In this document: piece after piece, positions 7,474 through 14,893 of the stretch
How the letters are laid out: each line of letters opens with the position of its first letter
How positions within the stretch are numbered: position 1 is the first letter of the stretch
NCBI GenBank assembly: GCA_946480965.1
Contig: CAMLMI010000021.1
Location: forward strand, 1-26,055
Length of the DNA: 26,055 nt
Reading direction: 5' to 3'
Source: an uncultured Verrucomicrobiales bacterium
GTDB taxonomy: Bacteria; Verrucomicrobiota; Verrucomicrobiae; Limisphaerales; CANJSG01
Made by a program: the position numbers and the translations under genes
Notes under the pieces: generated by a model
What the model was told of the DNA's origin: nothing
What the model saw: only the letters and a program-made list of their open reading frames with translations
Database searches by the model: none

Positions 7474-8883
7474 ATGGAAGAGGTGCTCCCCCTCACCCGG
7501 CCTGCGGCCACCCTCTCCCCATCCGATGGGGAGAGGGCCGGGGTGAGGGGCTTCACCCACCAAGGTTTCTACGAGACGGCTGGCAGCCTGACCTCCCTTG
7601 GACCGCTTCATTCTGCTTCCGGGCCAAGCGGCGCGCTCGCTAGCCTGCGGGCTCTGAACAGTCATTCCCAAGTTGCCGTGATCGGCGGCGGACCCGCCGG
7701 GTTGCGAGCGGCGGAGGTCGCCGCTGCGGCCGGACTCCAGGTTACGCTCCATGATGCGAAGCCGTCGGTCGGCCGCAAGTTTCTCGTGGCCGGCCGGGGC
7801 GGATTGAACCTCACGCACGGGGAACCGCTCGACCGCTTCGCCACGCGCTATTCGGGGCCGGAACAGCCCGACGGCTTTTGGAGTCGGCTGCTGGCAGAGT
7901 TCGATCCTGCTGCGCTGCGCGCGTGGGCGACGGAGCTCGGCGTGGAGACGTTCCAAGCCACCAGCGGCCGGGTGTATCCGAAGGAGATGAAGGCCGCGCC
8001 GTTGCTGCGACGATGGGTGGAACGGCTGCGTGGCGCGGGCGTTCGTTTCCAGATGAACCATCGCTGGACCGCGCTGGAACCGGGGCGTCCGCATCGTCTC
8101 GGCTTTGCCAATGGCGCGGTCGCCACGGCCAATGCGGTCGTGTTCGCGCTCGGCGGCGGATCGTGGAGCGGGACGGGTTCGGATGGCGGTTGGACGCGAC
8201 TCTTCGAGGCGCTGGGGATCGGCGTGAATTCCTTGGCTCCGGCCAACTGCGGCTGGGAGCACCCTTGGCCGACGACGGTTCTGGATAAGGCAGAAGGGCA
8301 GCCGTTGAAGAACATCCACGTCCGTGCGGGCGGGCGCCTGGCCATCGGCGAACTGCTGGTCACGCGCTACGGATTGGAAGGCGGCGCGATCTACCAACTC
8401 GGTGCGGCGCTGCGGGCGATGCCGGAGCCGGCCATCGCCATCGACTTCAAGCCCAGCTTCACCCGCGAACAGCTCGTGGCGAAGATGCAGGGCGTGAAGC
8501 GGAACTTCCTCGCGGAAGCCACCGCCCGTTGGCGTTTGGGCGAAGCGGCGGGCGCGATTCTGGGGCGTCAGCGTTGGGAGGACGCGGAATCGCTGGCGCG
8601 CGAAGCGAAGCGCTGCGTGATCCCGCTGACGAAGCCGCGTCCCATCGAGGAAGCGATCTCGTCAGCGGGCGGCGTGCGTTGGAGCGAGCTGGACGAAACG
8701 CTGATGCTGCGGCGTTTTCCGGGAGTGTTCGTGGCGGGCGAGATGATCGACTGGGAAGCGCCGACCGGCGGCTATCTCATGCAGGGATGTTTCGCCACCG
8801 GCACGAGAGCCGGAAGCGCGGCGGCGCAGTGGGTGAAGGGTTGCGCCAGCGCCGGGTTGGGGAACCCGGCCTACAACGTGTAG
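7474..8883 (+). CDS. YhiN/HI0933-type FAD-dependent flavoprotein (start uncertain)
   Basis: A predicted NAD(P)/FAD-dependent oxidoreductase of the HI0933/YhiN group, most like the PP_4765 subgroup. The dinucleotide-binding strand SQVAVIGGGPAGLRAAE is followed by SVGRKFLVAGRGGLNLTH, ATSGRVYPKEMKAAPLLRRW, VFALGGGSW and the C-terminal FVAGEMIDWEAPTGGYLMQGCFATG that closes the FAD site. The biochemical role of the family is unknown. The start is a problem: the conserved part begins near 7660, but the only ATG codons (7447, 7474) lie upstream, before a family A palindrome that would be translated as LTRPAATLSPSDGERAGVRG. A CTG at 7654, seven bases after a TAGCCT box, would give a 409-residue protein of typical length; a GTG at 7678 would clip the first strand. 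I give 7474 because a GAGG lies 5 bases before it, but the true start may be nearer 7654. Confidence 0.85.
   Translation: MEEVLPLTRPAATLSPSDGERAGVRGFTHQGFYETAGSLTSLGPLHSASGPSGALASLRALNSHSQVAVIGGGPAGLRAAEVAAAAGLQVTLHDAKPSVGRKFLVAGRGGLNLTHGEPLDRFATRYSGPEQPDGFWSRLLAEFDPAALRAWATELGVETFQATSGRVYPKEMKAAPLLRRWVERLRGAGVRFQMNHRWTALEPGRPHRLGFANGAVATANAVVFALGGGSWSGTGSDGGWTRLFEALGIGVNSLAPANCGWEHPWPTTVLDKAEGQPLKNIHVRAGGRLAIGELLVTRYGLEGGAIYQLGAALRAMPEPAIAIDFKPSFTREQLVAKMQGVKRNFLAEATARWRLGEAAGAILGRQRWEDAESLAREAKRCVIPLTKPRPIEEAISSAGGVRWSELDETLMLRRFPGVFVAGEMIDWEAPTGGYLMQGCFATGTRAGSAAAQWVKGCASAGLGNPAYNV
7489..7550. repeat. Palindromic element family A, complete 62-base copy, upstream of or within the flavoprotein gene
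   Basis: It is the reverse complement of 4011-4072 with a single mismatch, and retains the 11-base core stem and the CCCCTCACCC terminal repeats. On the plus strand it reads PLTRPAATLSPSDGERAGVRG, the same frame and peptide as in mfd, with one residue different. It lies between the two candidate upstream ATG codons and the conserved flavoprotein domain, so it may be untranslated leader or promoter-proximal DNA. Confidence 0.88.
7641..7646 (+). promoter_or_regulatory. Candidate -10 box TAGCCT before the flavoprotein domain
   Basis: TAGCCT lies 7 bases before an in-frame CTG (7654) and matches the TAGGCT-type boxes seen before glnD, valS and other genes here. The -35 is poor (TTCCGG at 7617-7622, 18-base spacer). 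If used, transcription would start about where the conserved coding region begins. Confidence 0.35.
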
Positions 8884-8984
8884 AATACTGCCGGCAAGAA
8901 TGCCCGGCCTGCGGCGGCGGCTCGTCCTTCAAACTTTGGGTTCCTCGCTGTTTCCAGGGGTGCCTTGAGACGGGCGGGCTGTTT

Positions 8985-9114
8985 CCCGGAGCGCGGAGCA
9001 TCGTTCCGCCGGGACGCGCTCCGGTGCGAGTCGGAAACAACAACGGGGGCCGGATCGTCCGAACGGGGAGGGCATCCGTCTGGCGGTCGGCGGAGCGATG
9101 CTCCGCGCTCCGGG
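8985..9114. repeat. Long inverted repeat between convergent flavoprotein and glnD genes
   Basis: The arm at 8985-9011 (contains GGAGCGCGGAGCATCG) and the arm at 9088-9114 (contains CGATGCTCCGCGCTCC) are complementary over 27 bases with one mismatch, around a 76-base loop. It lies in the 245-base gap between two gene ends that face each other. There is no T-tract, so it is not a standard intrinsic terminator, though its transcript could fold from either strand. The pattern looks like a dispersed repeat. Confidence 0.75.
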
Positions 9115-9128
9115 CATTCCCGACCGCC

Positions 9129-11909
9129 TCACGCCCCAAGCTTCGCGATGCGGGCCTTGAGCTTCTTGGCGATCTCGGCCTGGCGCTCGGAGGACTCGAT
9201 CTTCCGGCCGTCGGCTTCGGTCACGTAGAAGCTGTCGATGGCCGCGCCCTTCTCGGTGCAGATCTTCGCGAGGGAGATGTCGAGGTCGAGGTCGTTGAGG
9301 GTCTGCGAAATGAAGTAGAGCAGGCGGATGCGGTCCTCGGTCTCGATGTCGATGATGGTGCGCGAACCGGAGGTTTCGTTGTCGAAGGAGACCTTGGTCT
9401 GGATGCGTTCGACGGCCTGCTTGCGGTAGGGCGAGCGCGGGAGCTTGCCCTTCATGATGATGTCGTGCAGGTCCACGCCCTCGTCGGTCAACGCGCGGGT
9501 GAGCAGCGCCTCGAAGCGCTCCTTCTCCTCGCGCTTGGCCAGCAGGCCGGTGCGGGCGTCGGTGACGAAGAACTCGTCGAGCACCACGCCGTCGGTGCGG
9601 GAATAGATCTCGGCCCCGAGGATGTTGAAGCCGGAGGCGGCGAGGGCGCCGCAGATCTTGCTGAAGAGCCCCGCGCGGTCCCAGGTGCAGATGTGGACCT
9701 CGGTGTAGCCGCGATCGGCCTCGTTGCGCCAGTCCACCACGGGCGTCAGCGCCTCGTCGCCGTCGTCGATCTGCCGGTGCATGAAGCGGTGGACGAGCGC
9801 CAGGTGGCCGATGATCTCGCGGGGCGAATGGATGGAGAAGTAGCGCGAGGGGAGGTTGCGGAAGTGCGCCTCGATCTCCTCGGGATGGAAGGTGCGGGGC
9901 GATTGGCGGCGGATCTCCTCCAGGAGGATCTCGCGCTGGCGTTCCTCGGCGCGGATGAACTCGGTGCCCTCGACGAGGACCTGGCGCGCGCGGCGATACA
10001 GGCTCCAGAGGAGCGAGTCCTTGAAGCTGTTCCATAGGTTGTCGCTCGTGCCCATCGAGTCGGCGAAGGTGTGGAGCGTCAACATGTCGAGGGTGTCGGC
10101 GCTCTGGACCTGCTCGGCCACGTGGCGGATGACGGCGGGGTCTTCGAGGTCGCGCCGCTGGGAGACCTGCACGAGCAGCAGGTGCAGCTCGATGATGAGG
10201 CGGAGCTGGTGCGTGGCCGCGCCGTCGAGGCCGAGGCGTTCGCCGACCTTGATCGCGAGCTCGCCGCCGATGATCTCGTGTTTGCCGCTGCGGAAGGCCT
10301 TGCCGGAATCGTGCAGCAGCAGCGCGAGGTAGAGCAGCCACGGGCGCTCCACGCCGAGAAACGTCTCGCGATAGTTGGAGTAGGGCGCCTCCTTCGCCTC
10401 CCAGACCCGGTCGAGCTTGCCGAGGCAGACGAGCGTGTGTTCGTCGGCGGCGTATTGGTGGTAGAACTCGTGCTGGACGAGGCAGGTCAACGCGCCGAAT
10501 TCCGGCATGAATTTCCCGAGGAACCCGACTTCGTGCATCATGCGCAGGATGGGCGCGACGTTGCCGCGATGGTTCAGGATCTCGATGAAGGTCTCGCGCA
10601 CGTGCTCGTCGGCCTTGAACGCGCGGTCCACCAGCCGCAGGTCGCCGCGGATGAGCTGCGCCAGCTCCGCGCTGAGCCGCAGGCCGCGCGTCTGGGCGTG
10701 GAGGAAAGCGCGCATCATGCGACGTGGCTGCTCCTTGAAGACGCGGTTCGAGCCCGGATAGATCGCGCCGTCGAGGAACTTGAAGCCATCCACCAGGTGC
10801 TCGCGCTGCACGCGGCGGCGCTGTTCGAGGAGGCTGCGGACCTTGGGCAACAGCCCCTTCTCCGGCAGCGTCAACACGAGCCGCTGCTCCAGCGTGCGCG
10901 AGATGAGGTCGATGTTGCGCACGGCGAGGTAGTAGTCCCGCATGAAGACCTCCAGCCGCTTCTCGGGCGAACGATCGGTGTAGCCGAGCCCGGTGGCCAC
11001 GGCGGGCTGCACGCTGCGCACCAGCACGTCGCCGCTGCGGCCCAGCGCGTAGTGCAGCTCGTTGCGGGTGCGGAGCAGGAAGTCGTAGGCCGCCTCCAGC
11101 TGCTTGCGCTCGGCGGCGGTGATCATCTCCTTCTCCTCCAGCGCCTCCAGCGAGCGGGTGCGCAGGCGGAAGAAGGACATCCAGACGAGGTTCTGGTAGT
11201 CGCGCAGGCCGCCGCAGCCGTTCTTGATGTTCGGCTCCTGCATCATGGGAAGGTCGCCATGCTTCGAGCGGCGCGACGTCTGGTCCTCGATGCGCGCCGC
11301 GAGGTAGCGCGCTTCGTGGCCGACCACGCACTTCGCCACGAGGGCGCGCTGCAACTCCTTGAAGAGCTTTTCGCTGCCGAGGATGAGCCGCGCCTCGATC
11401 AGCGACGTCTTGGACTGCATGTCCTGGTTCGCCACCTCCACGCAGTCCGCCACGCTGCGCACGCTGTGGCCGACCTTCAGGCCGATGTCCCAGAGCGTGT
11501 AGAGCAGGCCGTCCACCAGAGCCGTCATCTCGGGCGTGGGCTTGCCCCGGTTCACGAGTTGCCCGTCGTGGAGGAAGAGAATGTCGATGTCGCTGAAGGG
11601 ATTCAGCTCGGCGCGTCCATAGCCGCCGATGGCCACAAGGGCGAAGCCGCCGACCTTGTGCCCCGGGATGTCCGGGCTGGTGGCGATGACGGCCTTGAGA
11701 ATGTGCTTCAGGAGCTCGTCGAGGATCGTGGCGCGCGCCTGGCAGATCTCGCGGCCCGAAACTCCGGCCCGGTGCTGGATCTTGAGCCGGTGGGTCTCGA
11801 CCTTGAGGAAGTTGCGGTAGCGGGGGAGTTCCTGGGCGGGAAGGCGGTTGGCCGGAAGTTCCAAGCGCTCATCGGCGCTGGCCCGGATCTTTTCCAACAA
11901 TGTCGGCAT
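9129..11909 (-). CDS. glnD: [Protein-PII] uridylyltransferase / uridylyl-removing enzyme GlnD
   Basis: GlnD reads the nitrogen state by binding glutamine and adds UMP to, or removes it from, PII signal proteins, which then steer glutamine synthetase and nitrogen transcription. The 926 residues show the complete order: an N-terminal nucleotidyltransferase with GGYGRAELNPFSDID (95-109), a central GlnD-specific helical region, an HD phosphohydrolase domain with LLLHDSGK (about 530), and two C-terminal ACT domains (about 730-790, YTEVHICTWDRAGLFSKI; about 848-920, IETEDRIRLLYFISQTL). No piece appears missing. The ATG at 11909 is 8 bases after a TAGGCT box, so the mRNA may be leaderless. No PII gene or glutamine synthetase gene lies in the window, so the gene stands alone, convergent with the flavoprotein gene. 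Confidence 0.96.
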   Translation of the reverse strand: MPTLLEKIRASADERLELPANRLPAQELPRYRNFLKVETHRLKIQHRAGVSGREICQARATILDELLKHILKAVIATSPDIPGHKVGGFALVAIGGYGRAELNPFSDIDILFLHDGQLVNRGKPTPEMTALVDGLLYTLWDIGLKVGHSVRSVADCVEVANQDMQSKTSLIEARLILGSEKLFKELQRALVAKCVVGHEARYLAARIEDQTSRRSKHGDLPMMQEPNIKNGCGGLRDYQNLVWMSFFRLRTRSLEALEEKEMITAAERKQLEAAYDFLLRTRNELHYALGRSGDVLVRSVQPAVATGLGYTDRSPEKRLEVFMRDYYLAVRNIDLISRTLEQRLVLTLPEKGLLPKVRSLLEQRRRVQREHLVDGFKFLDGAIYPGSNRVFKEQPRRMMRAFLHAQTRGLRLSAELAQLIRGDLRLVDRAFKADEHVRETFIEILNHRGNVAPILRMMHEVGFLGKFMPEFGALTCLVQHEFYHQYAADEHTLVCLGKLDRVWEAKEAPYSNYRETFLGVERPWLLYLALLLHDSGKAFRSGKHEIIGGELAIKVGERLGLDGAATHQLRLIIELHLLLVQVSQRRDLEDPAVIRHVAEQVQSADTLDMLTLHTFADSMGTSDNLWNSFKDSLLWSLYRRARQVLVEGTEFIRAEERQREILLEEIRRQSPRTFHPEEIEAHFRNLPSRYFSIHSPREIIGHLALVHRFMHRQIDDGDEALTPVVDWRNEADRGYTEVHICTWDRAGLFSKICGALAASGFNILGAEIYSRTDGVVLDEFFVTDARTGLLAKREEKERFEALLTRALTDEGVDLHDIIMKGKLPRSPYRKQAVERIQTKVSFDNETSGSRTIIDIETEDRIRLLYFISQTLNDLDLDISLAKICTEKGAAIDSFYVTEADGRKIESSERQAEIAKKLKARIAKLGA

Positions 11910-11917
11910 CTCGGGAC

Positions 11918-11947
11918 AGCCTAACTAAACAGCGCAATTGAAGTCAG
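11918..11947 (-). promoter_or_regulatory. Candidate glnD promoter, CTGACT-18-TAGGCT
   Basis: On the minus strand, CTGACT (11947-11942) is followed after 18 bases by TAGGCT (11923-11918), which ends 8 bases before the glnD ATG. A start point 6-8 bases after the -10 would fall at the start codon itself. The same -10 recurs before valS and at 18586. Confidence 0.5.
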
Positions 11948-12177
11948 CATCCGTTCGCAACTGCCTCTCTTGGAAACACTGGCAACTCGCCGCCGCAACC
12001 CCGCTTTGACCAACTTCAAGGCACTTATTCAGCCGACATTCGTGCTACAACGCGGTAAAATTTCCATTTTTGGGGCAGAATTGTCTTTCCTTGTGACAAA
12101 GCCGGGAGCATATCCGACTACGAACCCCCGGGATGTGTTGAGGGCTCGTCGTTCCTACAATCCAAAGACTGTAAGCT
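11948..12177 (+). promoter_or_regulatory. Upstream region of the PEP-CTERM/IgGFc operon with TACAAT box
   Basis: This stretch, relatively AT-rich for the window, separates glnD from the export operon. It holds no plausible gene or RNA that I can recognise. TACAAT at 12156-12161 is a good -10 hexamer 16 bases before the ATG at 12178. The -35 is weak (GATGTG at 12132-12137, 18-base spacer). No clear operator is visible. Confidence 0.35.
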
Positions 12178-12900
12178 ATGAAGAAATCCTACCCAGTGGG
12201 GGTGGGAAGTTTGGGACTCGTCGTATGCTGCCAGCTTCTCGCCCAATCGTCCTTCGGTGCGCTCGGCTTTGTGTCCGACCGCACGACCATCACGCCGAAC
12301 CAGACCATTGATTGGTCCGACTTCGGCGTGGAATACGACATCCTCGGCGCGCCGTTCTCCGGGGATACCAGTGAAGGTCTCGACTTCACCGTCTCTCGGC
12401 CAGCCCCGGCCAATACCTTGAGCCTGCTCGACCAATCCTCCGGCTGGCTGGGCAACTTCACCTCCGGCGAAACGCTCCTGACGACCGACTATTGGCCCGG
12501 GCCGCTCGAGATCGAGTTCGAGGCCCCGATCCAGGGCATCGCTTTCCAGATCCAGAGCGATCTCTACGGCGACTTCAGCGGCGTGATCGAGGCCTTCGAC
12601 AGCCTCGGAAATTCGCTGGGCTTCTTCGATTTCGACGGCGTTTCGACCGACGACGCGGACGGCTCCGCCATCACCATCGGCGTGCTGAACGACGTGCAGG
12701 ACATCGCCTCCATCACCGTGGACGTCGATGCCGGGCTGCTCGACACCTTCGCCATCAACCACGCCAGCGTGTTCGGGCCCATCCCGCCACCTCCGCCGGA
12801 AGTCCCCGAAGCCAGCACCTGGGCCAGCGCCGGCCTGCTCGGCGGCATCGTCGCGCTCTGGCTCCGCCGCCAGCGTTCCCTCGGCACGGCCCAACCCTGA
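12178..12900 (+). CDS. Exported PEP-CTERM sorting-signal protein
   Basis: A 240-residue exported protein. The N-terminal signal peptide (MKKSYPVG..LGLVVCCQLLAQSSFGA) is followed by a beta-rich acidic body with the stretch PLEIEFEAPIQGIAFQIQSD and a GVIEAFDSLGNSLGFFDFDG strand pair. This layout is common in verrucomicrobial and planctomycetal surface proteins. The C-terminus is a classic tripartite PEP-CTERM: VPEASTW, a hydrophobic helix (AGLLGGIVALWL) and an RRQR basic tail. Known biology: such signals are processed by exosortase (EpsH family), usually tied to exopolysaccharide or envelope assembly. No exosortase gene is in the window. The next gene begins 26 bases downstream with its own ribosome-binding site, so they form an operon. 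The specific function is unknown. Confidence 0.85.
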   Translation: MKKSYPVGVGSLGLVVCCQLLAQSSFGALGFVSDRTTITPNQTIDWSDFGVEYDILGAPFSGDTSEGLDFTVSRPAPANTLSLLDQSSGWLGNFTSGETLLTTDYWPGPLEIEFEAPIQGIAFQIQSDLYGDFSGVIEAFDSLGNSLGFFDFDGVSTDDADGSAITIGVLNDVQDIASITVDVDAGLLDTFAINHASVFGPIPPPPPEVPEASTWASAGLLGGIVALWLRRQRSLGTAQP

Positions 12901-12926
12901 ACCGAACCCAAAGAGAAAGGACACCT

Positions 12927-14822
12927 ATGAAACTCTCCTGCCTGTTCCGTTCGGTCCTCGCCGCCTGCACGCTGGCCCTCGGCCTTTCCAGCGCCCGCGC
13001 CGCCAACCTCGACTCCAAGGGCACCGAGTTCTGGCTCGGCTTCCCGGAGCAGCTCTCGGTCGATGCCAACAACCTGAAGCTCTTCATCACCGGCGATGAG
13101 AACACCAGCGGCACGGTGACCATCCCGGGGCTGGGATTCTCGACGAACTTCAACGTCGTGGCCGGCACCGTCACCACGGTCAGCCTGCCCGCCGCGGCCC
13201 AGATCAGCGGTTCCGACACCATCTCCACCAAAGGCGTGCGGGTGGTGGCGCAAAAGGAAGTCACCGTTTACGGCATCAACCGCTACCCGTTCACGACGGA
13301 CGCCTACCTCGGCCTGCCCTTGGACATCCTCGGCACCGAATACATCGTCCTGGCCTACGAGAACGTGAACATCGTCAACGCCAGCCAGTTCGCCATCGTG
13401 GCGACGGAAGACGCGACCACCGTGACGATCACGCCGAAGGTGACCACCGGAGTGCGGCCGGGCGGCGTTCCCTACAACATCGTGATGAACAAGGGGCAGA
13501 CCTACCTGCTGCGCAACACCGGCAGCTACAATGCGGTCACCCCCTCGGACGTCACGGGAACCACCATCCTGAGCACCAAACCCGTCGCGGTCTTTGGCGG
13601 ACACCAGTGCGCCAACATCCCGGTCGGATTCGTCGCCTGCGACCACATCGTGGAGCAGTTGCCGCCGGAGGATTCCTGGGGACGGAACTTCCTCACCGTG
13701 CCGCTGGGCACCCGCACCGGGGCCGACACCTTCCGGGTCATCGCGAGCGAGAACGGCACCACCGTCACCACCAATGGCGTCGTCGTCGCGGTGCTGAACC
13801 GGGGCCAGTTCAAGGAATTCAGGCTCACCACGCGCAGCGTCGTTTCGGCGGACAAGCCGGTGCTCCTGTCGCAATACTCCAACAGCTCGAGCTTCGACAA
13901 CGTGACGTCGGACCCGTTCATGATGCTCATCCCGCCGTTCGAGCAGTTCCTCGCCTCCTACACCGTCACCACACCGGCTTCCGGCTTCCGCACCAACCTG
14001 GTCAACGTGGTCGCGCCCACTTCCGTTGTCGGCGCGCTGACTATGGATGGCAACCCGATCCCGGCAGGTCTGTTCCAAGCCATCGGAGCCAGCGGCTATT
14101 CCGGAGCCCAAGTGCCCGTCACCCTCGGCGGACACACCTTCAGCGCCACCCTGCCCTTCGGCGTGTTCAGCTACGGCTACGACTCGTTCGACTCCTACGG
14201 CTATCCGGGCGGCCTGGCCCTCGGCCAAGTCGCGCGGGTGGACAAGCTCACGCTCACTCCGCCCACGGACTCGAACGACGTCGGCGAAACCGCCTGCGTC
14301 ACCGCGCTCGTCACCGACAACCTCGACGTCCCGCTCGTGGGCGTGCGCGTGGACTTCGAGATCACCGGCGTGCATCCGACCAATTCCTTCGCCTTCACCG
14401 GCGCGGACGGAAAAGCGGTCTTCTGCTACACCGGCGTCAACGTGGGCGACGACACCATCGTCGGCTCCGCCGTGGGCCTCAGCGCCACCGTCACCAAGGA
14501 ATGGACGCCCGCGCAGGCCGGCAGCCCGCCCACCGTCTCGTGCAGCTCCCAACCCATCGCCTCCGGCGCCATCTACACGGTCTCCGCCACCGACGATCTC
14601 GACCCCGCGCCGAAGATCTACGTGACCGACTCCGTGACCTTGATGAAGTTCGGCCCCTACCCCAGCGGCTCGACCTTCGTCATCCGGAAGAACCCGACCC
14701 GCACGCCGTTCGCGAAGCCTGGCCCCGCGCCCTACACCGCGTCCATCAGCGTGAAGGGCAACGCGCTCTTCTCCGCCAAGGACAGCGACGGCCTCGAATC
14801 CATCCCCGGCGCTTGCCGCTGA
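12927..14822 (+). CDS. Secreted IgGFc-binding-domain-like protein with bacterial Ig-like domain
   Basis: A 631-residue secreted protein. It has a signal peptide (MKLSCLFRSVLAACTLALGLSSARAA), then a long beta-repeat region (about 28-430) typical of the IgGFc-binding N-terminal domain: GTEFWLGFPE, DTISTKGVRVVAQKEVTVYGIN, ISTKPVAVFGGHQCANIP and EQLPPEDSWGRNFLTVP. Residues about 437-526 form a Big_1-type Ig-like domain (VDKLTLTPPTDSNDVGETACVTALV). The last 100 residues are a cysteine-containing beta module of uncertain identity. Bacterial members are surface or secreted proteins; the name comes from the animal IgG-Fc-binding protein, so antibody binding should not be assumed. The ATG at 12927 has AGAAAGGA 7 bases upstream. 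It shares an operon with the PEP-CTERM protein and ends 18 bases before a strong terminator. Confidence 0.82.
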   Translation: MKLSCLFRSVLAACTLALGLSSARAANLDSKGTEFWLGFPEQLSVDANNLKLFITGDENTSGTVTIPGLGFSTNFNVVAGTVTTVSLPAAAQISGSDTISTKGVRVVAQKEVTVYGINRYPFTTDAYLGLPLDILGTEYIVLAYENVNIVNASQFAIVATEDATTVTITPKVTTGVRPGGVPYNIVMNKGQTYLLRNTGSYNAVTPSDVTGTTILSTKPVAVFGGHQCANIPVGFVACDHIVEQLPPEDSWGRNFLTVPLGTRTGADTFRVIASENGTTVTTNGVVVAVLNRGQFKEFRLTTRSVVSADKPVLLSQYSNSSSFDNVTSDPFMMLIPPFEQFLASYTVTTPASGFRTNLVNVVAPTSVVGALTMDGNPIPAGLFQAIGASGYSGAQVPVTLGGHTFSATLPFGVFSYGYDSFDSYGYPGGLALGQVARVDKLTLTPPTDSNDVGETACVTALVTDNLDVPLVGVRVDFEITGVHPTNSFAFTGADGKAVFCYTGVNVGDDTIVGSAVGLSATVTKEWTPAQAGSPPTVSCSSQPIASGAIYTVSATDDLDPAPKIYVTDSVTLMKFGPYPSGSTFVIRKNPTRTPFAKPGPAPYTASISVKGNALFSAKDSDGLESIPGACR

Positions 14823-14840
14823 GTCGAAGTTTTCCCCCAC

Positions 14841-14878
14841 ACCCCGCACGGTCTCACGACCGGGCGGGGTCTTTTCTT
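14841..14878 (+). terminator. Intrinsic terminator after the PEP-CTERM/IgGFc operon
   Basis: ACCCCGC and CGGTC pair with GACCG and GCGGGGT around a TCAC loop (12 pairs with one single-base bulge on each side), followed by CTTTTCTT. It lies 18 bases after the stop codon at 14822 and shortly before the convergent membrane-protein stop at 14894. Confidence 0.88.
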
Positions 14879-14893
14879 GTCGGCGAATCCGTC

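Noticed and set aside
10071..11924. 617-codon plus-strand frame, and an 800-codon second minus-strand frame (8929-11331), over glnD
   Set aside because: Both overlap the fully recognisable GlnD protein. One is antisense and one is Arg/Pro-rich in the wrong frame; neither shows domain patterns.
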